The position numbers and the translations under genes were made by a program. Under the pieces are notes generated by a model. It made no database searches and was not told the origin of the DNA. It saw only the letters and a program-made list of their open reading frames with translations. This document shows, piece by piece, positions 32,736-45,240 of a DNA stretch of 64,000 bases. The stretch comes from Panaeolus papilionaceus (lineage: Eukaryota; Basidiomycota; Agaricomycetes; Agaricales), in assembly GCA_015501605.1 (NCBI GenBank), contig JADNRZ010000010.1, positions 1,912,780-1,976,779 on the forward strand, written 5' to 3'. Every line of letters begins with the position of its first letter. The first letter of the stretch is position 1.

Positions 32736-34209
32736 TTGGATTCGAGCCTTACTCTGCTTTCTTTCCTCCCGTCCGCCTCTAATTCTTTCGTAATCAAATG
32801 ACCTCATATTCATCCCTCGCCTTGTTTCTCCTACTCTTGGAACCCCGGGTTTTATTTACATCTTCCTCCTTTTCTACTTTTTTGATTCCAATCCAATCCA
32901 ATTAACAAGACGTCAACCAATGCTTTTCAGGTTTTTGTAATGATATACTCTCGAGTACCTTGTGTTTGCGTGCGTACATACTTACATATACATACAATTC
33001 AATCTCATTTTGGATATCATGCATTTACTTGTTTTCTTGTTTATTTCTGTTAGGTGGTCAGTCCTGATTAGAATATCTTCGGGCGTCGATGTGATGTTTC
33101 GTGATGCTAGTGCACCGTTTTTCGACGCTCATGGGTTTGGTTTCAAGGCAGCGGATCTAGCCCATATATTCAGATCCAAGTTAGTCTCTAATTATAAAAA
33201 TTAAATTATGCCAGCTGTAAATACTTTGATAGTGCGGTGGTCAATGTGGATATGGATGTCGTGAAGTTATTTTTAGATCGACGTTGATTGGCTCTTGTAA
33301 TAGTACTTTAGGGGTGAACTCGAATGATGGTCAACGGTGCGCATTTTGTCCCCTTCAAATATCTTTTTATGAGGGATTGGATTGGATTGACCTTAGAACT
33401 AGCAGAGTGTCAGGAGGAGAGACCTAAGGAAGGAGGAAAGGGGGGATGACCAGGTCTACGATAGGGATACAGGACCGTGTCTACGGGTCTATATACCTAT
33501 CGTAGGTCAGCCTCGGAGGCTGACGGGAGGCTGACTCTGAGACAAAGTTAGGGTTGATTGTTTCGAACGAGGTTATGACGCTGGTCAGACCCAGGATGTA
33601 ACTCGAGTCTCGAAGACCCGGATATGCATATTTATAGTTAGTAACTCGATTCGAGGTATGGTACTGCACCATTTCGAGTCATCTGGGCCATGCCTACAAA
33701 TTTAGCACAGTCATGAGTGGAAGTCAGAGACAAGTCGCCGCTACAACATTTAAGATCTTAAGACAAATCAACTCGAAGTTAGCCATGTCCAACATCGACG
33801 CTGCCATTGTTTGACTCAGCAGCTCCCTCACTTGTTGGAGGTTGGACTTTACTCGTCCTAACATCTCACATACAGTACCGTACTTAGTAGTGTTGCCTTT
33901 CTAAGAAATCGATTGGGCGCTGAGTTAGGCTGTTTACGTGACTAACATACATTCAACATATTTACTTTACTCGATTTGCTAAAGGATTCGAAGTACCAAG
34001 ACACTGGCACAAGTGGCACGCTTTGTCTCTCCGACACAAAACATCCACCCTCATTTGGGGTATAACTGTACATCACACATCTCTAACATGGACCCGCATG
34101 GGGGAAACGGTGATGCACTGAGGTACTAGGAGACCCTTCGCCGCACTATTAAGCAACATCTCGAGACGATGGTGCTTTTTTTGAGCGACCAGCTGACCCT
34201 CGGAGTTAG
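32736..34209. other. intergenic region, no supported gene; two hairpins
   Basis: About 1.47 kb after the kinase gene. Two neighbouring inverted repeats are visible: CTACGATAGGG at 33456 with its complement ending at 33505, and GTCAGCCT-CGG-AGGCTGAC at 33506-33524. No gene is supported. Confidence 0.45.
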
Positions 34210-35375
34210 CTATCGTGAGTCACGAACAGGAAGAAAAACAAGGCACTCACTCGACCTGCTCCTTTCACGTGCTGGCAAGTATGTGGTATAGTTGAAGCTG
34301 CTATTGGAGACATTATTCGAATTATTAATGCTCACGGATGATCCATGATGAGAGTTTGCCGCTATCCAAGGCAGGCCTAGGTGGTATCCCATTGGTGGCG
34401 GTGACCGCAGCGGTTGTGGAATATCGGAGAATGATGGTGCAATGTGCGGCGTACTCCTAGAAGCATTCTCACCTACGCCAGCGCCTTCCCTCTGACCACT
34501 ATCCATATCTTGTGCTAAACGTTCAATTGAATCGTCGTTTTGAAGTTCCGTATTGTTCGCGTGTGCAAGATCAGGTGTAGGTGCATCACTGGCATCGCTG
34601 GTATGCGCATGCTCAATCTCAGAATTTGGGCTGATCTGCATCAGATTACTTGTAGGGCCAGCTGGAGGTATCATTGAGGCGGGTGGTCCTTCTAGATGCA
34701 TTTTCTGAGCCTCATTTACAACAGCATCGTACACCGATTCTGGCCAGTCTTCGAGCACGATAGCTTTTCGCAGGTCACCCTTCAGATTAGAATTTAGGCA
34801 CAGCATTAAGCATGCCAAATAACACATACAGGTTGCTCGGCATGTCGTAGCATGAACTTTTTATGGAGTTCTCGTATGCGGTCGGCATTGCTTCCGCTTG
34901 GCAATCGGGACTTTGGGGCAGAAGCCTGTTGGTACTCTTTCATATATTTTAGAATGTCCTGCAAATTTCTAGTGGTGGATGAATAAGCCCATGAGCATTA
35001 GATAGATTAGCACCATACGATGTCATTGCCTCCGATACGAGTGGCTCGACGCTCGCGTCGAATCGAGCGGTTGACCGTTGCCAATTCAGATAGTATGTAG
35101 CTATGCATCGAGTAATATCGCCAGCGGCTGATTGAAACAGGTCTCTGTGCTTCTCAGCAGTTTGTGACTGTAGGTACCCCCTCGGTTGGTATAATTCCCC
35201 GATAGATGAAAGGAATAACACTCGCCTTTCGGTATATTATAACCGCCATCCGTGCTGCCGGATGCAGCTCACTTTCCACTAGCTCTAGGTTGGTCACTGC
35301 CCTTTCACAGACGACATAGTAGGGATCCCTGCGTTCTAATGTCGATATTTTTCTTTCGAGAATGGTTGTATCGAT
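34210..35375 (-). CDS. hypothetical protein, multi-exon (5' end unresolved)
   Basis: Four exons (35375-35244, 35167-35019, 34968-34830, 34779-34210) join in phase, giving 329 residues; at least one earlier exon with the start codon is expected between about 35400 and 35560. The order is: IDTTILERKISTLERRDPYYV, a helical segment (KHRDLFQSAAGDITRCIATYY), DILKYMKEYQQ, then GDLRKAIVLEDWPESVYDAVV, and a long polar C-terminal tail rich in Ser, Asn, Pro. I do not recognise the family. The internal consistency of the splice sites argues that it is a real gene. The middle part is predicted helical and the last 130 residues look disordered. Confidence 0.5.
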
Positions 35376-37670
35376 CTGTCAAAGGCAGAAGGAAAATCAA
35401 CTGATTATACAGATGATAAAATAAGGTGTGTGCGATGTATCCCAACAGCTTGTTTCTTGTTTCAGGTCGACGAAAACGAGAAGAAAGGCAAGCACAGGTT
35501 GAATTAATGAGCGTTGGCAGTTTGTCCACCACAGTCATTATCACCGTAATTGTTGTCAGCGTCAGAAGGTTGGCACAAGGGCATTATGGAAAAATGGTGA
35601 ACTCGCCTGCCAGTGACACTGATATGTAAGTGATGCACTTGAAAACTGACAATCACAATTCGCTTGTTCTTTGCTTTGTTTTTGGCAGGTTATTTAATGT
35701 ATTCTAGTTCCACTGTAGCCTATATTGAAAACTTTGCATAGTGTAAGGACCCCTTCACCATTTACATCGCCTTCCTTACATCTGTCGGTACCTCACTACC
35801 TTACCTGAGTTATCTACCACGTTGTACCCTTCGTCTAGTCGTTGTTCCTCGCGTTGAAGAACTTGAATGTAGCGGGATCTCGTCGTCAATGTTTACAAGT
35901 TAGCCACGGGTTTTCCAAATAGATCAGATACGGCGCGCATAAGTATACCGATGAATGAAGGCCAGAATCTTGAAGGAAGAGCTCTCGAAATCTCTCCAAG
36001 AACATGCGAGCAGGGTGGTTTGCATTGGGTCAAGATGATCCCAACGTGGACAAATAGGGGAGTCCGGAATTTGCCGACGCGGGTTGATTGGACAACGGAC
36101 CTCGTCAGGTGGCCACCATCTTGCCCCAGCTCTTCGTTCAAGTTCACTACAAGCACTGCCAGCAGTACAACGTGTCTGCCACGGCCCACATGTCTAAGGG
36201 TGGAATAAGGTCCTATTGTTTTAAGTATTTTTGGTGCTGGTCGATGGAATCGTCATACACTCCGAGGACGGGTTTATCTGGGTTTATTCAACCTGTTTCT
36301 GGCGAAGATCTCACACCTTAGACTGCTGGCGCCGTCTCTCTGATATTACCATTTCCTACAGCGGTGATTCTCTGGTTTTCTGGATGCTTGACGTATATCA
36401 GGCTAAACGTATACTAATGGCGCTGCTATCATGTTGCGTATTCTACATTCTCCTCGTCTTCACAGCTATCTATGTATTAAGATGTAATTACAAACTGTTG
36501 GCATCCTCCGACCTTGATTCCGTCCAACACTGGCGCGTGTTCCTCAGTTTGCAACCTCATTATTACAGCCGGAAGTTCAGCGCAGACTTCTGGTGTTCGT
36601 TCCTTAGAGGATCTTTGTATCTTTGACTGATATTCAGAAGGTCGGAACTGCAGTCGTGAACCACTTCTGTAGCAGGAATAGGATGGTTTGGTTTGAGAGG
36701 TGAGCAGAATTACACCGTTAAAACTCCTTCGTGCGTTGATTGGTTGGTTACTAGCAGGTTCTTGACATATGACATCCACCTCCTGCTAACACCAATGAAG
36801 ATGTTAGCACGGTACTAACGAATGGTACGCGGTGGCACCATGCCGACTGATGAGCAGAGACGGGAATAAGTCGATAAACCTAGCGCATCGACTTCCGCCT
36901 CGGAATACGTGACCCGTGTAAAATCAGCCTCGGTAACGGGTTGAATTACAAAGCTTTGAAACTCGAGGATTCATTTTAGAACGCGAAGCTGAGGTGCAAT
37001 GATGTGGGGAGACCAAACGAGGATGGCGTATTCAGCCAAGCGGCTGAGGTGGCATCAAGTAGCTGCGTTGGGGCGGATAGCTACTATTGGTGGTGGGATG
37101 GGTGTCGCTTATTTGGATGGGGCCGAGTTGCGTCAATTCATTGGTAAGGGTGTGTGGGTTGGTATGGGGAAGGTTACAGATAGTGGAGAGCCACGCAAAA
37201 CTACAGTCGTTCGTTGTTGGTAATAAATAAATGGAACAAATTTGAAATACTTGCCAGAAAACCAGCACGGCTGCTACTGTATAGGTCCTCGACTCGGGCC
37301 GAATGAAGTCATCGTCCAAGTCTGACTGGGTGTCTAATTATAGACAGACAACCTGGCCGTGCTCATGAAGGGCTCGCTTAGATCACCCTCCATTTTCACT
37401 GGCAGCACTTCCATATCTCACACACGCATGGTTGGTAATGCCACAAGAGATAAGGTGATGGTGGATTGCAGGAGGTTGTAATACACAGCATGGAAATGTG
37501 AATGTGAATCGACGTGGATGTGAAAGGGGATACAATGAAACATGGATAAACCGAGCGGAAAAACTACACTATGGGAGAACTACACATCAAAAGAAAAGGT
37601 GAAAAAGAACCAAAGTGAAACCAAAAATACCACGTCATCAATACGAAAAGATCCTACAATGTGCTCCCCA
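35376..37670. other. 2.3-kb intergenic region, no secure gene
   Basis: It probably contains the first exon of the hypothetical gene at 34210-35375. A segment at 36104-36205 looks codon-biased and open (ATILPQLFVQVHYKHCQQYN), and a 131-codon frame follows at 36231-36626 with a hydrophobic stretch; neither could be linked into a gene model. The rest shows nothing recognisable. Confidence 0.4.
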
Positions 37671-39064
37671 TTACTCTAAACCGCCTCCTTCCAACGCTTT
37701 GACGATCCCGAACGCTGCTGCTGCTGCGACGCCACCGACCATAAGTGTGCTGAACGCACCCCAGATGTAGCCTGCTGGGTTGATTGCTGCACCCGTTACG
37801 CGTGCTTTTACAGCGCCGAAAATGAGAAGAATGATTCCGGTGATGATAGATGAGTAGACGAGGGCGATGTGTGCGCGGGGAATGAAGAAATAAGGGATGA
37901 GGGGAATGATTCCTCCCATAAGGTATCCAAAGCCAATTGTGAATGCCGAGATGTACATGCGGCGGTCGGGGATTTCCTCTGTGGAATCGCGGAGTGAGTG
38001 TTAGTATTTAGATCATGTTGGTGATGAGAGGATAATAAAAGCGAGAATTGTGGTGTCGGCAATGTTTGTTTGAAAGGTCCATATGCTGGATCTCATGACG
38101 ATGAAGGGATGAAGACAAATAGATAGGTTATCCCCCGAGAACCAATGAAACGGAGTGGATGGATAGATAGATGATAGGAAAGAAGTAAGGGAGAAGATTA
38201 CTCACCAACGCCTTGGCCGAACTTGAGCAAAAATGCCGTCAGGCCCACGTCGGTGCTCCACCTCAACAAAGGGGAGCTCTCTACATCACCCCGGCTACCC
38301 GCCCGTCCTCCAACAACGGCACCACTGGTCGCATTGTACCCTGAGTTCGAGACTTCTACGTCTCGTAGACAACGTGCGACTTCTCTGCACGTTCGTTCGT
38401 CGACACCGACGGGTGCCAGAACTTCTGCGACCTCTCTCTCCATCTCGCCTGCGCAGGACTGTTTTACTCGCTGGTGGGTGGTGGTTTGGAGGTATCGGAA
38501 GTGATCTCGTTCTGCTTGGGAAGCGAGGAACCCGCCGATACCCATTGAGATGGCACCTGCGATAAGTTCTGCGATACCGCCTAACACAACGAGTTTGGAT
38601 TCGCCAAGTGATGAGAGACCGGCGGTGAGAGCGAAGGGGACTGTGAGACCGTCTGATAAACCAATAACACTGTTTATGAGTCGTCTCCGTGAGTCTTCCT
38701 TTCGCTGTAGTAAATGAATAAGTACGTACACGTCACGAACGACATCGGGGTCGATGAGTGTTCGTTCTTCCTTGATAAGCTCCTTGCAGCAGATTCCTCC
38801 CGCCCTTGTGTGGCGTACACACTTGGATGTAGGCGGGGTCATAACACCTGATGGCGTCTCGCTGGCTTCGATGGGCCATACCGGTGGCTTTTTTGTTTTC
38901 GAGTTCGAATCGCGTCGCCGTGAGGGCAACGGAACAACGGGAACGACAGTTGGCGTTGAGGAAAGAGAGCCAGATGATGAAGTAGGGCTTGTCGACATCG
39001 CCGATGCGTTTTTCTGTGTCGTAGCGACGTTCGAGGAGGGAAAAGGGATGACGGCGGAATACAA
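37671..39064 (-). CDS. CCC1: CCC1/VIT1-type vacuolar iron/manganese transporter
   Basis: Three exons (39064-38730, 38669-38206, 37978-37671) join in phases 2 and 1 to 368 residues. After a Ser/Pro-rich cytosolic N-terminus come VVRDVVIGLSDGLTVPFALT and GLSSLG (membrane helix 1), then IAELIAGAISMGIGGFLA with the following SQAERDHF (helix 2 and the metal-relevant Glu/His), a cytosolic helical region containing MEREVAEVLAP, and three hydrophobic segments in the last exon (FTIGFGYLMGGIIPLIPYFF; SSIITGIILLIFGAV; a Gly/Ala-rich helix). Family members exchange Fe2+ or Mn2+ for protons to load the vacuole. The first 60-nt intron was placed to restore the DVVIGLSDG block; without it 20 foreign residues interrupt the first helix. 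The second intron is 227 nt. A second Met at about residue 23 could also start translation. Confidence 0.88.
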
Positions 39065-39609
39065 GGATGGTAGGAGGTTGAGGAGGAAGAGAGGAAGATG
39101 TTAGTCTAATTTAAATACTTGCTCCGCATAATTATTATTCTGCTCATCTCGTGACGTCACATGCTCTGTTAAATCAGCTCCCCAATCACATCACGCGAAT
39201 TGAAAACATTCATCAGCCAATCATAGATCATCCATTATCCATTACAAAATTAATACATTTACTACTGCAGTCCTTATCTATGGAAACCCGGAGTAGCACG
39301 CTTCAAATGGTCAAGCCAAACACAAGATGCCGACAATGCCAGTGATGGCTTGGGTTTCTTGGTGATCTAGGATCCCAAGGGAGTTGCCTGGTGCTGATAT
39401 AGTGATTATGTCTTTGTAAGTAGCGTCCTACAAAATATATTGTCATTTATGAAAGCATCAGTGTCTATACAACCTATTTAGCTTAGTGAACTGAATTTCC
39501 AGTTCATATTCCTCAAGTTATTGCATGAATTATTGGGTGCACCATATCCAGTCTCTTGTAATATCCATGGGAAAGCACGACACAGGACTTTGGTGAGTGT
39601 CGTGAAACC
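39065..39609. other. intergenic region, no supported gene
   Basis: About 545 bp between the CCC1 start and the left TIR of the mariner-type element. It contains the CCC1 promoter; no other gene is supported. Confidence 0.45.
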
Positions 39610-39840
39610 TACAGTGCCTTGCATTGCGGTTTGCAGAACCGATTTTGTAAAAATTATTTGGTTTTGTTTGTTCGTCACACAAAATGTTACATCCAGGGTC
39701 TCGACAGGGTCAGGAGCCAGTTGAGCCTGAGTCAAGAGAGCTCTAAATCAGCTCTCATGCTCTGAGCTGGTGTGGCGATTGATAAGACAAATGACCTTGT
39801 AATAAATCTATCCATTGCCCCATGCCTCCCTGACTCACAG

Positions 39841-40862
39841 AGGACAGACGACAGCTGATCGTAGACTGGAGCGATGGTGGGATGGATCCTGCCACCATTG
39901 CTGAGCATGCAGGATGCAGCATTCACACCGTTTACTATGTCCTATCCTGCTATTGGGAATACGGAACACCCATGAACCCGTTTGCGCAACTGGATGCTGG
40001 TCCCCGAAAACTCAACATTGGTGACATCAATTTCTTGAATTCCCTCATTGAAGCTCGACCGAAAATCTTTTTGGATGAACTTCAGGAAGCGCTTTATGAT
40101 GTCCGAGGTGTGGAGGTCTCAATTTCCACCATTTCTCAGACACTTCAAAGATGGGCAGTCACCAACAAGTGTGTAGCAAGTGCTGCTTTTGAAAGAAATG
40201 AACTTTTACAGGCTATCTGGCAAGCTGAGCATGGTGACATACCTGCTGAATATTGTGTGTGGCTGGATGAAGCTAGTGTTGATGACAAAACAAACCTGCG
40301 GCAAATGGGGTGGAGTGGAATGGGCCAAGCATGTGTTTCACAAGATACATTTCTGCAGGGACAGAGATACTCAGTGCTCCCTGCTCTCACTTCAGAGGGA
40401 ATCATTGCACTCGACATTGTTGAAGGTTCAGTGAATAAGGAGAGTTTCCTTCAATTCATACGTGATCAAGTTGCACCACAATTGAACCCTTATCCTGCCC
40501 CTTGGAGTGTGGTAATCATGGATAATTGTACTATTCACCATGATGAAGACCTCTGTCAGATCATTGAGGAAGAGTGTGGTTCGTGACTTTCCACTACCCA
40601 TCATTGCCAATTTTAGAGTAATCATCATTTTCCAGGAGCACGACTCATATATCTACCTCCATATTCACTGGATTTCAACCCAATTGAGCAAGCATTTCAC
40701 TCCCTGAAAGCATGGCTAAGACGCTGTGAAGCTCAAGCCACCAACCCCCAAATACGACCATGGCTCATTCACCAAGCTATTGACGTGCTGACTCCTGAAA
40801 TGGCTAAGGGGTGGATTCAGAATTGTGGTTATTCATTCGAAGCAGACATTATCAATGTATAG
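39841..40862 (+). CDS. Tc1/mariner (IS630)-type DDE transposase
   Basis: The main exon (about 39841-40578) and second exon (40636-40862) join in phase 1. The N-terminal part has helix-turn-helix character (DRRQLIVDWSDGGMDPATIA ... AGCSIHTVYYVL), reading through the first convincing ATG at 39882; an upstream exon carrying the true start is likely, with an acceptor at about 39840. The DDE core is visible: the first Asp in YCVWLDEASV, the second in VVIMDNCTIHHDE, and the acidic third residue in FNPIEQAFHSLKAW (second exon). The frame is free of stops, so the enzyme may still be active. It would cut at the terminal repeats of the surrounding element and integrate at TA. Confidence 0.88.
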
Positions 40863-40974
40863 ACAAGTATGTACTGGTATAAAAATGTCTACACAGATAT
40901 TAATTGATGAAAAAAGATGATATATACAGATAAAAATAAGCAAGGCAAGTGGAAAGGGAGATGATAATTTCAAA

Positions 40975-42824
40975 TCAGAAATGTGAGCGGCGCTTTTTCT
41001 CAAGACAGGCATACCACTCCTTGCAAAATCTCTTGGCCTTCAATTGGAGGCACCAGTAATACGACAAAGCTCAACATCACTCACAAAAGGAATGATGTCA
41101 GGTGTGTATTCCTCCATCCTCATCTCGATCTCGAAAGAGGTCCAGTCAATGCCTTCCAACTCAGCGAAGTCTCGCAGACATTCACAGAGCTCAAACTCTG
41201 GTTCTGGAATGGGGGAATCAGACACTTGAGTGCGCTTGACATGCTTGGGTGTGGATGGAGGTGAAGATGTAGAGTGGGAGCGCTTATGAGAGCGAGAGGA
41301 TGCAAAGCCTGTTATGACAGGGAGAAGGGCAGTCATCAACATTGCCATAGCATCACGTCCAGGATCTGATTGAAGTGGTGCACTCGCAGGGTGGGGACCA
41401 GTACGCCCATGAGGAAGGGGTCTGCCAGCACTACCATCATGAGCACCATCAAATGCAGCAAAATTTGGTGGCTCATGCTTGGTTGCATCAGCAGCAGCCT
41501 TGAATCATGAATGTGATGAGCAAAGAACATATCAAAAGTAAAGCTGACTTACCAAAGCTGCTGCCCATATCTTTAGACGAAGCAGGTTCAGCATGATATG
41601 CTTCCCAGCTGGATTGACGTAGCAATAGGCCTGTTGCCCATGCTCACCAAGATGTTGCTGGCATGGCCACTTCTTCTTGAGCTCAAGAACGAAGCGGCCA
41701 TGGAGCTGCGAAGCATCATTGTACGACTCTACCTGCGGCACCTAAAAAACATGAGGGCAAAGCAAAAAAAGATATATAAATACGCACTCGAGTACCATAC
41801 ACAAGTTCTTCCTCTGCTCCACCTTGATTTTCCGCAACGCCAGGAGGAAGCTACATTACGAGGCATCAAATGAGTCATTGTATATTTAGAACATCCCGAA
41901 AAACCTACCACTTGCTTGATATGATAACCCTCCATGTCATCCACGTCAATCTCAACCCCAACCTGAACTCTCTTTGGGTCTTTCTTGAGGAGAGCCTCAA
42001 GTGCAACACTGAACTGATGATCATTCTGGATGGATGGTGCACCACTTTTTCCACCACTATAATAAAAATAGCTTGTTAGCCAACATTGGAATGAGCAGAT
42101 GAATTATTTACCTTGCACCTGTCCACTAGAGCTTGAAATCTGGACCAGAATGCATACCTGGACTGAAGGTCTCGTCAAGACCATGTATCTTGAGGATAGA
42201 CTTGATGAAATCAACACGAGAAATTGAGGTCATATGCACAGTGTCCATTTTGGTGATCTTCAACTTCTTCAGGATAGCCTTGTTGCGACCAGAAAGAGGT
42301 GGTTGGGGCGGAGTGAAAAAGAGTGTTACGTTGACATGATGACCTAGAAAAAATATTTGAGTATACAAAAACAGAGACAAAGATAGAACTTACCTTCAAC
42401 GAGTTCAGTGCGAGTGCGGTAGTGTGAATTGGTGATGTTGGTGAGGACAGGAGTAACTGGAAGGCCTGGTGGGAGAGGATTGGCAGGAGCTGGGGATGGA
42501 GAGACACAAGCGGACTGCATGTCGTACTGGACTTGCGCCACTGTATTGATGGTTGGATACGGACGAGGGGGACGACCTGCTGCAACGAGTGCTGCATTGA
42601 TTTGATCATGTGAAAAGTACAGGATTGGGGGATCATGACCCCCATCTGAATGGTAGTGCGTCAGTCAATGACTTGGCAGAAAGTTACGAAAAATACATAC
42701 CCATCCACCCTGGGTTATTCAACCAGGCCTCAGATGGATGACGAGGGTCAAGCGGAAAGTTGGGAGTGCTTGGAGTAGCAGGACCGTTGTTCTCGTTGCT
42801 GGTATTGTGCTGTGGGGTTGACAT
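40975..42824 (-). CDS. accessory protein of the mariner-type element
   Basis: Minus-strand gene, convergent with the transposase. Clear exons are 42824-42701, 42645-42394 and 42343 to about 42169 (all phase 1). Further exons carry GGKSGAPSIQNDHQFSVALE (about 42055), LPPGVAENQGGAEEELVYG, ESYNDASQLHGRFVLELKKK and NPAGKHIMLNLLRLKIWAA. The last part (41500-41040) contains RSHKRSHSTSSPPSTPKHVK, an acidic stretch, then a SAM-like helical motif (DIIPFVSDVELCRITGA). The expected continuation (QLKAKRFCKEWYACLEKKRR, to a TGA at 40977-40975) is shifted by a base near 41043, so the C-terminus is broken or an intron is missed. I cannot name its function. Its position inside the TIRs suggests that it moves with the element and may assist or regulate transposition. 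Confidence 0.6.
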
Positions 42825-43368
42825 GGTGTTCTGTAAGAAGCTGGGGACGTATTGCTGAGACCTACGCACCTTTTTATAGCCCATTCCTCTTCATGAACCT
42901 GCTACATCCCCAAACTGCAAACTCAAAGGCTGCTAAACAGGCAGGGCAGTCAGCAAATCGGGTGAATTCTGAGCTCAAAACGGGAGAAAACATACCTTCA
43001 AGCTCAGCCCTATCACAGTGAATGTTGGCAGAGATGATGAAGCCAGTCGTTCTGGGCCTCGGCAAAAATGAGATAGCCAATCATTGCGCACCAAATCCAA
43101 CCCTTGCTCGACCCCAACATGCTATGACAATTTTAAAAATGGAGGTGAAGGGACAGACATAGTAGAATGTCTGCTATTCGCCATGAAACAAGGCTAGTGT
43201 CGCCATTGGGGGAATAAAGTCGCAGAATGGTGCAGGGAGGATGGTGGCTCTGATCAACCTGCACGCCCAGTTTGCACTGGGTGCAATGTGTGACGACTAG
43301 TCACAACCAAACTCAACCAAACACTTTTTGTGAAATTTGGACTGCAAATCGCAATGCAAGGCACTGTA

Positions 43369-44685
43369 ATTAGCCTGCAGGGACGTGCACCCAAGCTATA
43401 ATCTTAGCACAATTCAATTATAAGGGTTTATTTAATTGGTTTAATACTATAAACATGATCACTGTTATCATCTAAGACCATGAACATGGGAGCTCTGGGG
43501 CTGTGCTTGAGCCTACCTGATCAGGCTCATAAGAACTGAGCACTTTTGATATTGCAAGTATTGCAAAGTCAATATTGGATGATTGTAGCCTCATATCACA
43601 ATAAATTAAATTTTACAGTTTGCTTTTGCTCGAACAGATTCTGGCTCTGAAGCTTTGTCATTGTGCTTAAGATCTTAATGGTCATGAGTAAACCAGAAAT
43701 GAACAAAGCCCCATTTCTGTGCACATCAACTTGGGCATCTATAATTACTACTATCATGTACATATGTATGCATTCAATATACCTCAGAATATATAATTTA
43801 TTGTACTACAACAGTCATGCCATTTAATATTGACATTGCAATATTGCTCATGCGCTGCATTAAGCAAGGCCTTGCACAGCCACAGAATGTGCTCAGCATT
43901 TGGACACACTTATATATTTGGACTTTACATGACCTCAGTGATCTTATTTTCAGTACATAGTGGATGCATTTAGCGCCCTTACTCCAAAATCAACTTACTT
44001 TTGGCTTGGGTAAAGATCACCTGCTGGATAACTAAGATACACAACAAAACCACTGTCCTAAATCACCTTTCCCATGGTTATCAAGAGTGTGCACAATTGA
44101 TGCACTGATAATAATTCATTCAATTACCAGTGAGATATCAACCAGAACTTTATAAAACATGCTGGATGCATTGTGTACACACAATCATGTCCATAATTGA
44201 TAATATTTCTTGTAGGATGCTATCTACCACAACAGGATTCAAGAGCTGAGTCTCTCAGGTCCTTGATCATCAAGGGACACCAGAGAGGCCAAGCCATCAT
44301 TGGCATCACCAGCTTCAAGTGTTTGGCCACAGAATTTGAAGCATGCCAGTCCAGGTTTCCATACTTATCTGGACAAGGGAAATTTTCAAATTAATATGAA
44401 TGTGTTTCATTTATAAATACAAATGTTACTTAAAAAAAGATATTTAATATTATTATTTACCTATGATAGTCTAGTCATTTGTGCCACTACTACCTTTTCC
44501 CTAGTCAAGGACTATGTACCCAGTGCTAAGTTTATGTAATTTTGTACAAAAAAAGGTATTCAAGTCCTGTGAAGTTAAAAAAACTAATAATTAATGTTTT
44601 ATTAGGCAGATTATATTTTATTTTATTTTACATACTTATATATTTAAATATAATAATCATTTCCTTTATTTTTATTGTATTAATA
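43369..44685. other. AT-rich non-coding stretch between transposons
   Basis: About 1.3 kb of strongly AT-rich DNA, with no gene, no repeat ends and no convincing open frames on either strand. It probably is old, decayed transposon sequence. Confidence 0.45.
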
Positions 44686-45240
44686 TTAGTTAGTGACCAC
44701 AGCATTTTCTAAGAGGTCATCAAAGTCCATCCATTGGTTGTGCATGGGGTTGAAGCCTTGCCATGAGATGAAAAATTGCAGCTTTTTGCAGTAGATCCTA
44801 TGATCTAAAATTGCATCCATGAAATGTTCGACTTCTCCATCTACAATCATGGGGTCTGGGATGTTGGTAGAACAAGCTCTATCCAGGAATTGGAGGTTGT
44901 CATTCGGACAGTAGGGTTTCACCAGGCTGGTATGGAAAACTGGTTAAGTGTTGTCACCAGGGGGTAGTGTGAGAGTGACAGTAGATTTAGAAGGGTTTGC
45001 TTCGAGAATTCGGTAAGGACCTTTGAACTGACCAACAAACTTGGGTGTTTTAGCAGCATCATTTTTTGTTTGTTCATAGCATCAGTTGATAGTTCATAGC
45101 AGGACCAAATTGTCAATTTTATAAGGGAAGTCTGGTGCACAGGATTTGTTTGCATGGTAGGTTTGAGATATTTTTGCAAGAAGAAGGTTGTCATGTGCAT
45201 TGCATATGTTGGCATGTATATCAGCAAGCAGCCTAGTGCT
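44686..45240 (-). pseudogene. decayed Ty3/gypsy fragment ending in a chromodomain
   Basis: The minus-strand frame 44922-44686 reads VDGEVEHFMDAILDHRIYCK, KLQFFISWQGF and HNQWMDFDDLLENAV, the chromodomain layout 'VE.ILDHR...L.YLI.W.G......W'. Just upstream, in shifted frames up to about 45240, are pieces resembling the integrase C-terminal region. It is older and unrelated in sequence to the gypsy copy at 46.3-52.6 kb, with no LTR recognised. Confidence 0.6.

Larger units (their letters stand above)
39612..43366. mobile_element. 3.75-kb Tc1/mariner-type DNA transposon with an accessory gene
   Basis: CAGTGCCTTGCATTGCGGTT at 39612 begins a 25-bp terminal repeat found inverted at 43342-43366 with one mismatch; weaker inverted similarity continues for about 40 bp more. 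TA lies at both ends (39610-39611, 43367-43368). Inside are a plus-strand DDE transposase gene and a convergent minus-strand multi-exon gene of unknown role. Confidence 0.88.

Noticed and set aside
36231..36626. 131-codon plus-strand frame with a hydrophobic stretch
   Set aside because: No family resemblance, no splice partners and the membrane-like stretch alone is not enough to call a gene.
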